Part shown: positions 1 through 6,990 of the stretch, in pieces
Layout of the letters: each line of letters begins with the position of its first letter
Numbering within the stretch: position 1 is the stretch's first letter
Source of the DNA: Myxococcota bacterium
Lineage (GTDB): Bacteria; Myxococcota_A; UBA9160; SMWR01
Assembly (NCBI GenBank): GCA_022447545.1
Contig: JAKVBI010000002.1
Location: 185,675 to 226,616, forward strand
Direction of reading: 5' to 3'
DNA length: 40,942 nt
Position numbers and translations under genes: made by a program
Notes under the pieces: model-generated
The model's input: only the letters and a program-made list of their open reading frames with translations
The model's database searches: none
Told to the model about the DNA's origin: nothing

Positions 1-1
1 G

Positions 2-355
2 CAGATCTTTACCGCCGACATCGCCATCACGGGTGATCGAGACGGCAAGGAATTCCTGCGCATGGAGGGCCGCGAGAAGGTAGTGAGGGGGATGAGTGGT
101 CTCGAACAGTACGAGGCCACCCAGCACACCGTGGCCAACCAACTTGTGGAATGGGAGGGCGACGAGGCCAGCGGCGAGACCTATTGCGTGGCTCATCACA
201 TCTACGAAGCAGACGGCGAAAAGAAGATCTTCACCATGGGGATCCGCTACCAGGACCGTTTTGTCCGTGAGCAGGGCCGTTGGCTCTTTCGATCACGCCA
301 TCTCGCCGTGGACTGGGAACGCCACGCCCCCCTGGGCGACGGCCCGATCCCCTGA
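2..355 (+). CDS. SnoaL/NTF2-like protein, 5' end outside window
   Basis: The frame is open from the first bases of the window to the TGA at 353-355, so the N-terminus lies upstream. The visible 117 residues alternate beta-strand-like stretches (QHTVANQLVEWEGD, ETYCVAHHIYEAD, IFTMGIRYQDRFVREQGRWLF). This is typical of the SnoaL-like/NTF2-fold superfamily, which includes polyketide cyclases, ketosteroid isomerases and ring-hydroxylating dioxygenase beta subunits. The ending, a Tyr-x-Asp strand followed by Gly-Arg-Trp-Leu-Phe, is characteristic of SnoaL_4-type proteins. The fold is supported by the pattern; the substrate cannot be told. A second SnoaL-like gene lies at 2388-2780 on the other strand. 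Confidence 0.75.
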   Translation, partial: QIFTADIAITGDRDGKEFLRMEGREKVVRGMSGLEQYEATQHTVANQLVEWEGDEASGETYCVAHHIYEADGEKKIFTMGIRYQDRFVREQGRWLFRSRHLAVDWERHAPLGDGPIP

Positions 356-394
356 CCTAGGCGGTCTTTGGGGTCCCCGCCCCGGTCCGGCTGC

Positions 395-850
395 ATGCCC
401 TCCCCGACCGTCGTCTACTTCGATCACGCCGCCGCGCCGGGCCACAACCCTGCACCCTTCACCTCAGGTGAAGCGGGCTTCGTATGGTTGAACGCAAGCC
501 GCGAGTTCGAGAGCGACACACAGTTCGAAATCCCGCCCAATACCCTCCACGCCCTGCACGGTCACGGAGTGGTCGAGGAACTCAACCAACTCGATCTGAG
601 CCTCGGACCCATCGGTGGGGGACGCGAGTCCGTCCTCTCGCCCGCGAGCATGGAGAAAGCCACCCATCTGTTCTACGAAGCCGACCGCATGACCTACGGT
701 GCCATCCACGACCTGCGGGTCGGTCGACGGGGGGACTTCGAATACCGGATCGTGGTGGACAATCGCGGCTACCAGCGCGTGCTCTCCAAACTCCAGTTCC
801 TGTGCGGGCGCGCAGCGCGCATGGGACGCGGTGTTCGCCTCAAGCTCTGA
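395..850 (+). CDS. Hypothetical protein, family not recognised
   Basis: This 151-residue frame has balanced protein-like composition (a FEIPPNTLHALHGHGVVEELNQLDLSLGPIGG stretch in two parts, then FEYRIVVDNRGYQ), unlike the Arg/Pro-rich frames that overlap it. I recognise no domain. The ATG at 395 is the first ATG, but no clear Shine-Dalgarno sequence precedes it; a TTG at 368 and internal starts are alternatives. The C-terminus (CGRAARMGRGVRLKL) is basic. A competing open frame on the other strand (464-979) is longer but reads like antisense of this gene. It sits between the truncated SnoaL-like gene and a VOC gene in the same direction, which proves no functional link. Confidence 0.5.
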   Translation: MPSPTVVYFDHAAAPGHNPAPFTSGEAGFVWLNASREFESDTQFEIPPNTLHALHGHGVVEELNQLDLSLGPIGGGRESVLSPASMEKATHLFYEADRMTYGAIHDLRVGRRGDFEYRIVVDNRGYQRVLSKLQFLCGRAARMGRGVRLKL

Positions 851-953
851 CGGCGATCCACCAGCTCCCAATGCCAGAATCCTGCTGACGCTGTGTCGCA
901 ACTCGGATAGCCTGGAACGAACCCTGGCCGACACCCACCGTTCGGAGGAACCC

Positions 954-1403
954 ATGGCATCGGATACTTCCCTGACCACCAGCCACCTGATCGTTCACGT
1001 CGCCGACACCGATGCGACCATCGACTTCTGGTGCAAGGGCCTGGGCGCCGAACTCGAGACCGACGAGGAACTCGAAGCGCCGGCACTCGATGAAATTTTC
1101 GGGCGCAAGGGCGTACGGATCCGTGACACGTTCATTCGGGCGGGTGGCACCCGGCTACACACCATCGAAACACTCGACGTGAAGCGCCAACCCATCGACC
1201 CGCCTCAGAACGTCCACAGCCTGGGGCTCGGAGGCATCTCCTTCCGGGTCCAGGACCTCGACGCCGCCCACGCCAGGGCCGAGGCCGAGGGTCGGAACCC
1301 GACACCGATCTACGACTTCGACGAGATCGCCGAACCCGTTCGGATGTTCTTCCTCAACGACCCCGATGGAATTCGCGTGGAGATGATCGAGGACGGGGGC
1401 TGA
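954..1403 (+). CDS. VOC (glyoxalase/bleomycin-resistance/dioxygenase) superfamily protein
   Basis: A 149-residue protein with the paired beta-alpha-beta-beta-beta units of the vicinal oxygen chelate superfamily. Module one starts TTSHLIVHVADTDATIDFWCKGLGAEL. Module two starts NVHSLGLGGISFRVQDLDAAHARAEAEG and ends MFFLNDPDGIRVEMIE. Candidate metal ligands are His11 or His15, Glu72, His88 and Glu145. The order H..E..H..E matches metal-binding VOC enzymes such as glyoxalase I and extradiol-type proteins, but the reaction cannot be named. The ATG at 954 is chosen because GGAGGAA stands 4-10 bases upstream; longer frames starting earlier have unlikely composition. The stop codon is built into the left arm of a hairpin shared with the converging next gene. 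Confidence 0.85.
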   Translation: MASDTSLTTSHLIVHVADTDATIDFWCKGLGAELETDEELEAPALDEIFGRKGVRIRDTFIRAGGTRLHTIETLDVKRQPIDPPQNVHSLGLGGISFRVQDLDAAHARAEAEGRNPTPIYDFDEIAEPVRMFFLNDPDGIRVEMIEDGG

Positions 1404-1419
1404 GTCCGGACACTCAGCC
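1398..1419. terminator. Bidirectional hairpin containing both stop codons
   Basis: GGCTGAGT (1398-1405) and ACTCAGCC (1412-1419) form a perfect 8-bp stem with a 6-base loop. The TGA of the VOC gene lies in the left arm. The TGA of the leftward GFA gene (TCA on the plus strand, 1414-1416) lies in the right arm. There is no T-tract on either side, so factor-independent termination is uncertain. The position between convergent genes suggests a shared terminator or 3'-end stabiliser. Confidence 0.55.
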
Positions 1420-1824
1420 GGGGAAACCCGGGAAATTGGGGATCCCCTCGGGCAGCTGATGATAGGGCTGCATCTCGGAGGTGAAGATCACCATCTGAGG
1501 CTGGCCGAACACACTGCCCGGGTCATCCAGCGAACCCACCTTGATCATCACAGCACCCGCCATGCCGGGGGCACGGGTCGCCAGGGGCGCCCCACAATCG
1601 CCACAGAACTCGCGCGTTACGGCGTTCTCGAGGTCGCTGCGGCTGAACGCCTTGGGGGACCCCTGGGTGTAGGTGAAGCCGGCTTCGGGGACACCCATGA
1701 TGTAAGCCGCGCCGCCGCCGGTATTGTGCTGGCACTCGCGGCAGAAGCACTGCCCCTTCATCATGGCATCACCTTCCACCTCGTAACGCACCGCACCGCA
1801 GTAGCAGCCCCCTTGAATCGCCAT
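1414..1824 (-). CDS. GFA/CENP-V family zinc protein
   Basis: This 136-residue protein has the complete cysteine set of the glutathione-dependent formaldehyde-activating (GFA/CENP-V) fold: Cys7-x-Cys9, Cys26-x-Cys28-xx-Cys31 and Cys74-xx-Cys77, binding a structural and a second zinc. The end (GQPQMVIFTSEMQPYHQLPEG) is also typical of the family. Length is normal. Family members are mostly uncharacterised; S-hydroxymethylglutathione formation by Gfa is the named activity but should not be assumed here. The ATG follows AGGAGG with good spacing. The gene converges on the VOC gene with only 10 bp between stop codons. Confidence 0.92.
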   Translation of the reverse strand: MAIQGGCYCGAVRYEVEGDAMMKGQCFCRECQHNTGGGAAYIMGVPEAGFTYTQGSPKAFSRSDLENAVTREFCGDCGAPLATRAPGMAGAVMIKVGSLDDPGSVFGQPQMVIFTSEMQPYHQLPEGIPNFPGFPG

Positions 1825-1846
1825 TGCACTCCTCCTGTCGCGGAAC

Positions 1847-1881
1847 CTCCGGGGCCAATCGATCCTCCGGACGCCCCGGAG
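1847..1881 (-). promoter_or_regulatory. Leader hairpin upstream of the GFA gene
   Basis: CTCCGGGGC (1847-1855) and GCCCCGGAG (1873-1881) form a perfect 9-bp stem with a 17-base loop, 23 to 57 bases upstream of the GFA start codon. On the minus strand it directly follows TTTTATC (around 1882-1890), which could serve as a -10 element, so the hairpin may sit in the 5' leader. A regulatory role is inference. Confidence 0.3.
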
Positions 1882-1902
1882 ATAAAACGGCCCTGACCTG
1901 GC

Positions 1903-1922
1903 CGGGGCTTCATGACGCCCCG
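1903..1922 (-). terminator. Terminator-like hairpin after the leftward 3638-1991 unit
   Basis: CGGGGC (1903-1908) and GCCCCG (1917-1922) can pair around an 8-base loop, about 70 bases beyond the stop codon at 1991. In the minus-strand reading GTTTTAT appears shortly afterwards. This is the only candidate 3' end that I see between the exported-protein gene and the GFA gene. Confidence 0.3.
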
Positions 1923-1990
1923 CCGCCCGGCCATTCTAACCACAAGCCATCGATGGAGTTTGGATCGAATCGACGCCCGCCTTCCGGGGT

Positions 1991-2386
1991 TCAGGGGCGC
2001 GGATCGAGGCGGTAGATGAAACGGGTCGGGTCGAAGCCCTCCATCTCACCGGGTTCAGCCGCCAGCACTGCCTGCAGGCGGTAGATGCGCTGACCGAAGC
2101 GGGCTCGAACTCGCGGGTCGTCGCGCATGTGGTCGAGCCACACCCGCCCCTCGGCGGGGTCGAGGTAGAGTTTTCCGTCCACCACGAAGTAGCTGAGCTG
2201 CACCGAGTAGGGATCCTCGGGCCGGGTCTCCAACTCCATGAATTGGGCTGTTTCGGACGTCCAGTCGGCCGGCACCTTCTCGACCTCACGACCTGAGAGG
2301 TGACCTCCGGGAATCGCAAGCCAAGGTCCCCCGCACCCCATCCCGGCGATCAGGAAAACCAGCATCAGCACCGCGATCCACCTCAT
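1991..2386 (-). CDS. Small exported protein, possible lipoprotein, with split-barrel-like segment
   Basis: A 131-residue protein starting MRWIAVLMLVFLIAGMGCGG. This is a signal sequence with a Cys where a lipobox would end, although Gly-Met-Gly-Cys is an imperfect lipobox. The mature part has PYSVQLSYFVVDGKLYLDP followed by HMRDDPRVRARFGQRIYRL. This resembles strands of pyridoxamine-phosphate-oxidase-like split barrels (read-out of 'VDGKLYL' then 'rDPRVr'), but I cannot confirm flavin binding. The start is placed at 2386, one base after the stop of the upstream gene, which implies translational coupling. It is the last gene of the leftward set 3638-1991. Confidence 0.7.
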   Translation of the reverse strand: MRWIAVLMLVFLIAGMGCGGPWLAIPGGHLSGREVEKVPADWTSETAQFMELETRPEDPYSVQLSYFVVDGKLYLDPAEGRVWLDHMRDDPRVRARFGQRIYRLQAVLAAEPGEMEGFDPTRFIYRLDPRP

Positions 2387-2387
2387 G

Positions 2388-2780
2388 TCAGGCCTTCCCG
2401 TACATCGGATCATTCAGTTCGAAGAAAGCACGCAAGGTGGTGATGGCCCCCGACTCATCGACCGTCAAGGTATACATGACATCGAGTTCCAGCTCGTAGT
2501 CCGTGGATTCGGCGGCGGCGCGGATGTGGGCCGCCGCTTCACACCCGCAGACCACCACGGGTCCCACGCGCTCGACCCGCAGACGCCCAGTGCTGCCATG
2601 GCTTTCGCGAAAAAACTCTCGAATCGCCTCGAGGCCAACGCGCCTCGGACTCCCCACGGGATCCTCGACCACAGCATCGGAAGCGAACAATGCCACCACA
2701 CCGTCGAGATCGCAGGCCATGTGGCGCTCGAGGTAGGCGTCGAAGGCCTCTCTCGCCCGCACGGGCAAAGGTCCGGACAT
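2388..2780 (-). CDS. SnoaL-like / ketosteroid-isomerase-like NTF2-fold protein
   Basis: The 130-residue sequence opens AREAFDAYLERHMACDLDGVVALFASDAVVEDPVGSP, the helical start and 'Asp-Ala-x-x-x-Asp-Pro-x-Gly' turn common to SnoaL-like and delta-5-3-ketosteroid-isomerase proteins. It continues GLEAIREFFRES and ends TLRAFFELNDPMYG. Asp38 in VEDP and later acidic residues could be catalytic. Such proteins often act as isomerases or epoxide hydrolases in terpenoid or steroid catabolism; the reaction here is unknown. It lies 24 bp after the dienoyl-CoA-isomerase-like gene and 1 bp before the exported-protein gene, so the three are probably co-transcribed. Confidence 0.85.
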   Translation of the reverse strand: MSGPLPVRAREAFDAYLERHMACDLDGVVALFASDAVVEDPVGSPRRVGLEAIREFFRESHGSTGRLRVERVGPVVVCGCEAAAHIRAAAESTDYELELDVMYTLTVDESGAITTLRAFFELNDPMYGKA

Positions 2781-2804
2781 CTCTTCTCTCCGGTGGGCCG
2801 GGGT

Positions 2805-3638
2805 TCAGGTCCCCGTGAAGCGTGGCACCCGCTTCTCGAGCATGGCCTTCATGGCCTCCTTCAGGTCGTCGGAGCCGAGGCTCGTGACCAGGGTCCACAG
2901 GCCGTTGATCAACAGGCTCTGCTCGGTGGTCAGATCCTCGCCCTGCCTCAAAATGAACTTCGTACCGCGTACCGCCAAGGGCGAGTTGGCGGCGATCTCG
3001 AGAGCCAGCTCGTGAGCAGCAGCTTGAACCGCCTCCACGTCGGGATACACGTCGTTGACCAGGCCGATCTTCTCGGCCCGCGCCGCATCGATATCCCTGC
3101 CCGTGTAGGCGAGCTCAGCGACGTGCCCGGTGGTCACGACCCCGGGCAAACGTTGCAGAGTTCCCACATCCGCGACGATGCCGATCCGAGTCTCTCGCAC
3201 ACCGAAAATCGCGTCGGCCGAGGCCAAACGGATGTCGCAGGCCGTGACCAGGTCCATGCCGCCACCGATGCAATGGCTGTGGATGGCAGCGATCACCGGG
3301 ACCGGACACTCGGCCACCGCCGTGAAGGCCGCCTGGAAGGTCCGCGTCACCTCCAGCTGTCGCAGGTTGGCGGTCGCCGCAGAAATGCGTTCACCTTCGC
3401 CTCGCGCTCCAAGGCCCCCGGAAAGAGCGCTGACGTCGATCCCCACACAAAAGCTCTTTCCCCGGCCGGCGATCACCACAGCGCGGATATCGGAGTCCTG
3501 GGAGAGTTCGCGCATGGCCTCGCCGATGCCAGTCCACATCGGCTGAGACATGGCGTTTCTCTTTTCGGGCCGATCGAGCCAGAGAGTCGCCACGGGTCCG
3601 CTGCGTTCGAGGGTCAGCACATCGGAAGAAAACGCCAT
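2805..3638 (-). CDS. Crotonase, probable delta(3,5)-delta(2,4)-dienoyl-CoA isomerase type
   Basis: A 277-residue enoyl-CoA hydratase/isomerase. The oxyanion-hole region reads GKSFCVGIDVSAL and CIGGGMDLVTACDIR. The block ending RETRIGIVADVGTLQRLPG is the hallmark of ECH1-type dienoyl-CoA isomerases. Their three acidic residues (Asp176, Glu196 and Asp204 in the rat enzyme) correspond to Asp135, Glu149 and Asp157 here, so I infer isomerisation of 3,5-dienoyl-CoA during degradation of unsaturated or modified acyl chains. The start at MAFSSDVLTL is chosen because upstream extension is Pro/Ala/Arg-rich and lacks family similarity. It leads a three-gene leftward unit with a SnoaL-like and an exported protein. 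Confidence 0.88.
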   Translation of the reverse strand: MAFSSDVLTLERSGPVATLWLDRPEKRNAMSQPMWTGIGEAMRELSQDSDIRAVVIAGRGKSFCVGIDVSALSGGLGARGEGERISAATANLRQLEVTRTFQAAFTAVAECPVPVIAAIHSHCIGGGMDLVTACDIRLASADAIFGVRETRIGIVADVGTLQRLPGVVTTGHVAELAYTGRDIDAARAEKIGLVNDVYPDVEAVQAAAHELALEIAANSPLAVRGTKFILRQGEDLTTEQSLLINGLWTLVTSLGSDDLKEAMKAMLEKRVPRFTGT

Positions 3639-3767
3639 GGATCCAAACCTCGGCGCAGAGGGTGGCATCGCAGCTCGGAACCCGCGCGCCGCCGGATACC
3701 AAGGGGCTTCGATGCTAGGGATTGTGACGGTCACTGCAAGCAAGCCCGGCACGCCACGCCGTTCTGC

Positions 3768-4232
3768 TCAGGACTCCGACTCCTCGCTGCGCGGACTTCG
3801 GAGCGATAGCGCGAACATCACAACGCCCAGGATGGGAAACACCATGTTGGCCGTGGCTCCCGGCGGGGTGTCGATGGTCAGCAAAGGTTTCGCAAATCCG
3901 ATCAGGGCTCGTCCGAGATACTCGGCAATGAACAATAGATAGATGAACGGGATCAGCGCCTGGTAGCGAACGAGCACGGCGAGATAGACGAAGCCGAGCA
4001 GGAGCTGAGAGAGCCCCCAGAGCGCAAAGATGGTGACGACCGCCGAGCCACCCGCGGACGTGAAGGTGCTCAGGGGAATCGTCGCAATGGATTGCGCGCC
4101 ACCGTCGGGGAAGAAGATGTGGATCAGACTCCGAACCAGGGTGATGACGGTCAAGACCGCCAGCACCCATTTCGCCAGGGCGTGCCCGTGGTAACCCTGG
4201 TCGATCGACTTCGGCAACAGACGTTCGATCAC
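3768..4232 (-). CDS. Four-helix integral membrane protein, unknown function
   Basis: This 154-residue protein shows four hydrophobic stretches: WVLAVLTVITLVRSLIHIFF, the VVTIFALWGLSQLLLGFVYLA region, LIPFIYLLFIAEYLGRALIG and MVFPILGVVMFALSL. It ends with an acidic, Arg-containing tail (RSPRSEESES). I recognise no motif. The start is GTG at 4232, supported by GGAGG six bases upstream. It stands alone between a crotonase unit and an ADP-ribosylglycohydrolase gene, all leftward. Confidence 0.75.
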   Translation of the reverse strand: MIERLLPKSIDQGYHGHALAKWVLAVLTVITLVRSLIHIFFPDGGAQSIATIPLSTFTSAGGSAVVTIFALWGLSQLLLGFVYLAVLVRYQALIPFIYLLFIAEYLGRALIGFAKPLLTIDTPPGATANMVFPILGVVMFALSLRSPRSEESES

Positions 4233-4303
4233 GTCTCACCTCCAACTCATGGCCCAGCTTCGGCGATTGCACGATGACACGCCAACCCGTAGGCGTGATC
4301 CAT

Positions 4304-4324
4304 GGCCCAGCGGCGCGCTGGGCC
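4304..4324 (-). terminator. Hairpin downstream of the ADP-ribosylglycohydrolase gene
   Basis: GGCCCAGCG (4304-4312) and CGCTGGGCC (4316-4324) form a perfect 9-bp stem with a 3-base loop, about 80 bases after the stop at 4407. No T-tract follows. An 11-base direct repeat CATGGCCCAGC occurs at 4248-4258 and again at 4301-4311, overlapping the left arm. A transcription-end or mRNA-stability role is inferred from position only. Confidence 0.4.
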
Positions 4325-4406
4325 TCAGCGAACGAGATCCTGAGCGAGTTCGATCAGACTCCCGTGTGGAACGATCGGGTGGTTTGGAAGGCGAGGACGT
4401 CCACGT

Positions 4407-5486
4407 TCAAGTGGCCTCGGCAGCCATAGTCTGAGTCACCGCCACGGTCCGCTCCACCAGATCGTCCAGAGCGAGTTCCCCCACACCCGCGAGGGTCACG
4501 ATGACGCGGCCCCGCCAGACAGACGTCCACGCCTCGGGAATCGGCTTGCCCTGAAGACCCCACAGGCCTCCCACGGTGGCTCCGTTGCAATCGGTGTCGT
4601 AGCCCGCAGTCACGACATCCCCGATGGCAGCCCCGAAGTCGTCCGGATGGGACAGAAGCGCCCAGACGACCAGGGCCAGATTATTGACCGTGTGTACCGG
4701 CGGTAGCTCCGCATAGCGGTTGCGGATCTCCTGGTCGCCGTTCTCTCGTCCGGCCTGGTCACGAGCGAAGCGAACCGCGTCAGCGCAAGCGGAGCCCGAT
4801 GGAATCTCACCCAGCGCCGCCTCGACCGCCGCATCGAGGGACGCGGCCTCGGGAATCACGGCTCCCAACGCCGCGACGAAGACCGCACCGTACACACCCT
4901 CGTCCCGATGCGAGAGTGCGGCGTCACAACGGGCCAACTCGGCCGCCTGGGCCGGCTGGCCTGGACACACCCAGCCGTAGAGATCAGCACGGATCTGAGC
5001 ACCGATCCAGTCGTTCCACTCGTTGTCCGAGCACTCGGCCAGGTCGAAACCCGGCTCCCTTCCGATGGAAAAGTACTCATCCGCCCTCGCGAGCAGAATC
5101 TTGTAGGCGGCCCGCTCGGCCGTGAACGTCCAACCGACGGGCAGGTCACGCAGCCACGCCCGGGCCACGTCCTTCGTGGTGAGCCCCGAGCCGTGCCGCT
5201 CCATCAACTGCAGGGCCAGCACGGTGTAATTGATATCGTCGTCGGGCTCGCTGCGTTCGAGTTGGCCCTTGCAGGAACCGAGCAGAAGGCCTCTTTCCGC
5301 CGCGCCCTCTATGATGGGGACGTAGTCGCGAAGCGGGAGAGCCCCCGCGCTGGCGAGATAATCGTTCATCGCATCGTGGCCCTGGAGGGCCGACATCACC
5401 TCGACCGGTTTTCCGAGCTGGCAGCCCGAAATACGCCCCTGCCAGGCGGCGCGAAGGCGCTTCGAGAGAACCGATTCAGTGGACAT
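4407..5486 (-). CDS. ADP-ribosylglycohydrolase (DraG/ARH) family protein
   Basis: A 359-residue all-alpha protein. The N-terminal block is AAWQGRISGCQLGKPVE. The first metal-binding segment is PDDDINYTVLAL (residues 81-90) and the C-terminal one is GYDTDCNGATVGGLWGL. These are the two acidic dinuclear-Mg motifs of the ADP-ribosylglycohydrolase superfamily, which removes ADP-ribose from arginine or other acceptors, or acts on related glycosides. The substrate cannot be inferred. GAAAGGGAG precedes the ATG at 5486, which fixes the start; longer upstream extension is unlikely. It is divergent from the aminotransferase gene, and no ADP-ribosyltransferase is seen in the window. Confidence 0.9.
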   Translation of the reverse strand: MSTESVLSKRLRAAWQGRISGCQLGKPVEVMSALQGHDAMNDYLASAGALPLRDYVPIIEGAAERGLLLGSCKGQLERSEPDDDINYTVLALQLMERHGSGLTTKDVARAWLRDLPVGWTFTAERAAYKILLARADEYFSIGREPGFDLAECSDNEWNDWIGAQIRADLYGWVCPGQPAQAAELARCDAALSHRDEGVYGAVFVAALGAVIPEAASLDAAVEAALGEIPSGSACADAVRFARDQAGRENGDQEIRNRYAELPPVHTVNNLALVVWALLSHPDDFGAAIGDVVTAGYDTDCNGATVGGLWGLQGKPIPEAWTSVWRGRVIVTLAGVGELALDDLVERTVAVTQTMAAEAT

Positions 5487-5621
5487 GGGGTGCTCCCTTT
5501 CAGATCGGCGCCGCTGAGCCTCGGCAGAAAACCCACCGACGAAACCAGCATGCACCAGGGTCCAGCATTGTAGATCAGTGGGCCTCCCCGGGAAGGCAAC
5601 ACCTGCCCGGGGGGGGTGATA

Positions 5622-5649
5622 GTGACCTCCAGGCGAGGGTGCTATACCG
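5622..5649 (+). promoter_or_regulatory. Putative sigma70-type promoter of the aminotransferase gene
   Basis: GTGACC (5622-5627) and TATACC (5644-5649) are separated by 16 bp, 27 bp before the ATG at 5677. Each matches four of six bases of the TTGACA/TATAAT consensus. It is the best candidate in the 190-bp divergent region 5487-5676. Confidence 0.4.
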
Positions 5650-5676
5650 CGCAGGCACCTCCGCGCAGGGAACCCC

Positions 5677-6927
5677 ATGACGAACGACCTTTCCTCACTC
5701 CGCAACCAATACGAAGAACTGAAAGCCCTCGGCCTGTCCCTGGACATCCAGCGAGGGCAGCCGGCCGACGAAAACTTCGCGCTCTCCCACGGCATGCTGA
5801 CCTGTGTCGGACCGGCAGACATCGTCTCGCCCAGCGGCGTGGGGCTTTGCAACTACCCGGGGGGTCTCGCCGGCATCGCCGAGGCCCGGGAGTTGTTCGC
5901 CGAGGTGCTCGACATCGAAGCCGACGAAACGCTGGTCGGAAACAACTCGAGCCTGAAACTGCTGTCCGACACCCTGATGTGGGCCCTGCTGCGCGGACTG
6001 CGCGAAGGCGAAGCACCCTGGAACAGCGAGCCACGAAAGATGATCGTCACGGTGCCGGGCTACGACCGGCACTTCACTCTGCTCGAAAGCCTGGGCTTCG
6101 AGATGCCCACGGTGCCCATGACGACCGAGGGACCGGACCTCGACGCCGTCGAGGCCCTGGCACTCGACCCCTCCGTATACGGCATCGTCTTCGTACCCAC
6201 CTACAGCAACCCGACGGGCGACACGATCTCCGCCGCAAATGTGGCGCGCCTGGCCGCCATGCCCACCGCCAATCCGGCATTCACGATCCTGGCCGACGAC
6301 GCCTACCGCATCCACCACCTGAGCGATGACCGTCACGAGCCGAGCAATCTCCTGCGCGCCTGCGAAGCCGCCGGTAACCCGGATCGCGTCGTCCTACTGG
6401 GATCCACCTCGAAGGTCACCTTCGCGGGCGCTGGCCTCGGCTTCCTGGGAACCAGTCGAGCCAACCTGGCGCGTCTGACCCAGTTGATGGGCTCCGAGTA
6501 CATCGGGCCCAACAAACTCGAGCAGTACCGGCACGTAAAGTTCCTACGCGCATATCCCAACGGACTCGAGGGCCTGATGGCAGACCACGCCAAACTGCTA
6601 CGGCCCAAGTTCGAGGCCGTCGGCCAGGTGCTGAATCGGGAACTCGGTGGCACAGGCCTGGCCCGCTGGACCGACCCCAAGGGCGGCTACTTCGTGAGCC
6701 TGGATACGACTCGTCCCGTCGCCAAGCGGGTGGTGGCTCTAGCCGCTGAGGCTGGAGTCACACTGACCCCCGCCGGTGCCAGCTATCCGCACCGCCTCGA
6801 CCCAGGCGACTCGAACCTGCGAATCGCTCCCACACGCCCCCCCATTCAGGAGGTGGAGACGGGCATGGCCGCACTCGCCCTGTGCGTGAAACTCGCATCC
6901 GCGGAGTACGACGCCGAGCACGGCTGA
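5677..6927 (+). CDS. PLP-dependent aminotransferase, Asp_aminotransf (PF12897-like) type
   Basis: A 416-residue fold-type I PLP enzyme. Visible elements are the substrate loop LCNYPGG (58-63), VPTYSNPTG with Asn178, the ADDAYR turn (Asp207 or Asp208, Tyr210), the PLP lysine Lys246 in GSTSKVTFAGAGLGF, and the C-terminal NLRIAPTRPP whose Arg would bind the alpha-carboxylate. Order and wording match the group of bacterial aspartate aminotransferases represented by Corynebacterium AspT rather than AspC or MalY. The probable reaction is amino-group transfer between aspartate and 2-oxoglutarate. The start follows GCAGGG. It is transcribed alone; the next gene begins 63 bp later with its own promoter-like signal. 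Confidence 0.88.
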   Translation: MTNDLSSLRNQYEELKALGLSLDIQRGQPADENFALSHGMLTCVGPADIVSPSGVGLCNYPGGLAGIAEARELFAEVLDIEADETLVGNNSSLKLLSDTLMWALLRGLREGEAPWNSEPRKMIVTVPGYDRHFTLLESLGFEMPTVPMTTEGPDLDAVEALALDPSVYGIVFVPTYSNPTGDTISAANVARLAAMPTANPAFTILADDAYRIHHLSDDRHEPSNLLRACEAAGNPDRVVLLGSTSKVTFAGAGLGFLGTSRANLARLTQLMGSEYIGPNKLEQYRHVKFLRAYPNGLEGLMADHAKLLRPKFEAVGQVLNRELGGTGLARWTDPKGGYFVSLDTTRPVAKRVVALAAEAGVTLTPAGASYPHRLDPGDSNLRIAPTRPPIQEVETGMAALALCVKLASAEYDAEHG

Positions 6928-6977
6928 ACCCGGGGCCCAACGAGCAGCGATGCGTGATGGGCGCGCCCCGATCAGCG

Positions 6978-6983
6978 TATACT
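6978..6983 (+). promoter_or_regulatory. -10 element giving a likely leaderless mRNA
   Basis: TATACT stands 7 bp before the ATG at 6991 and no Shine-Dalgarno sequence lies between. Transcription starting about seven bases after the hexamer would begin at or next to the start codon. The -35 region is weak (GTGATG about 17 bp upstream). The same geometry recurs at 23402-23407. Confidence 0.45.
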
Positions 6984-6990
6984 CGGAGCC

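Noticed and set aside
464-979. Leftward open frame as an alternative to the hypothetical gene at 395-850
   Set aside because: Its composition is less protein-like and it would overlap the ribosome-binding site and start of the VOC gene. Some uncertainty remains, reflected in the moderate score of the plus-strand call.
2385-3809. Long open frame on the plus strand opposite the crotonase unit
   Set aside because: It overlaps three well-supported leftward genes and has the His/Arg/Gly-rich composition of an antisense frame in GC-rich DNA. It shows no domain.
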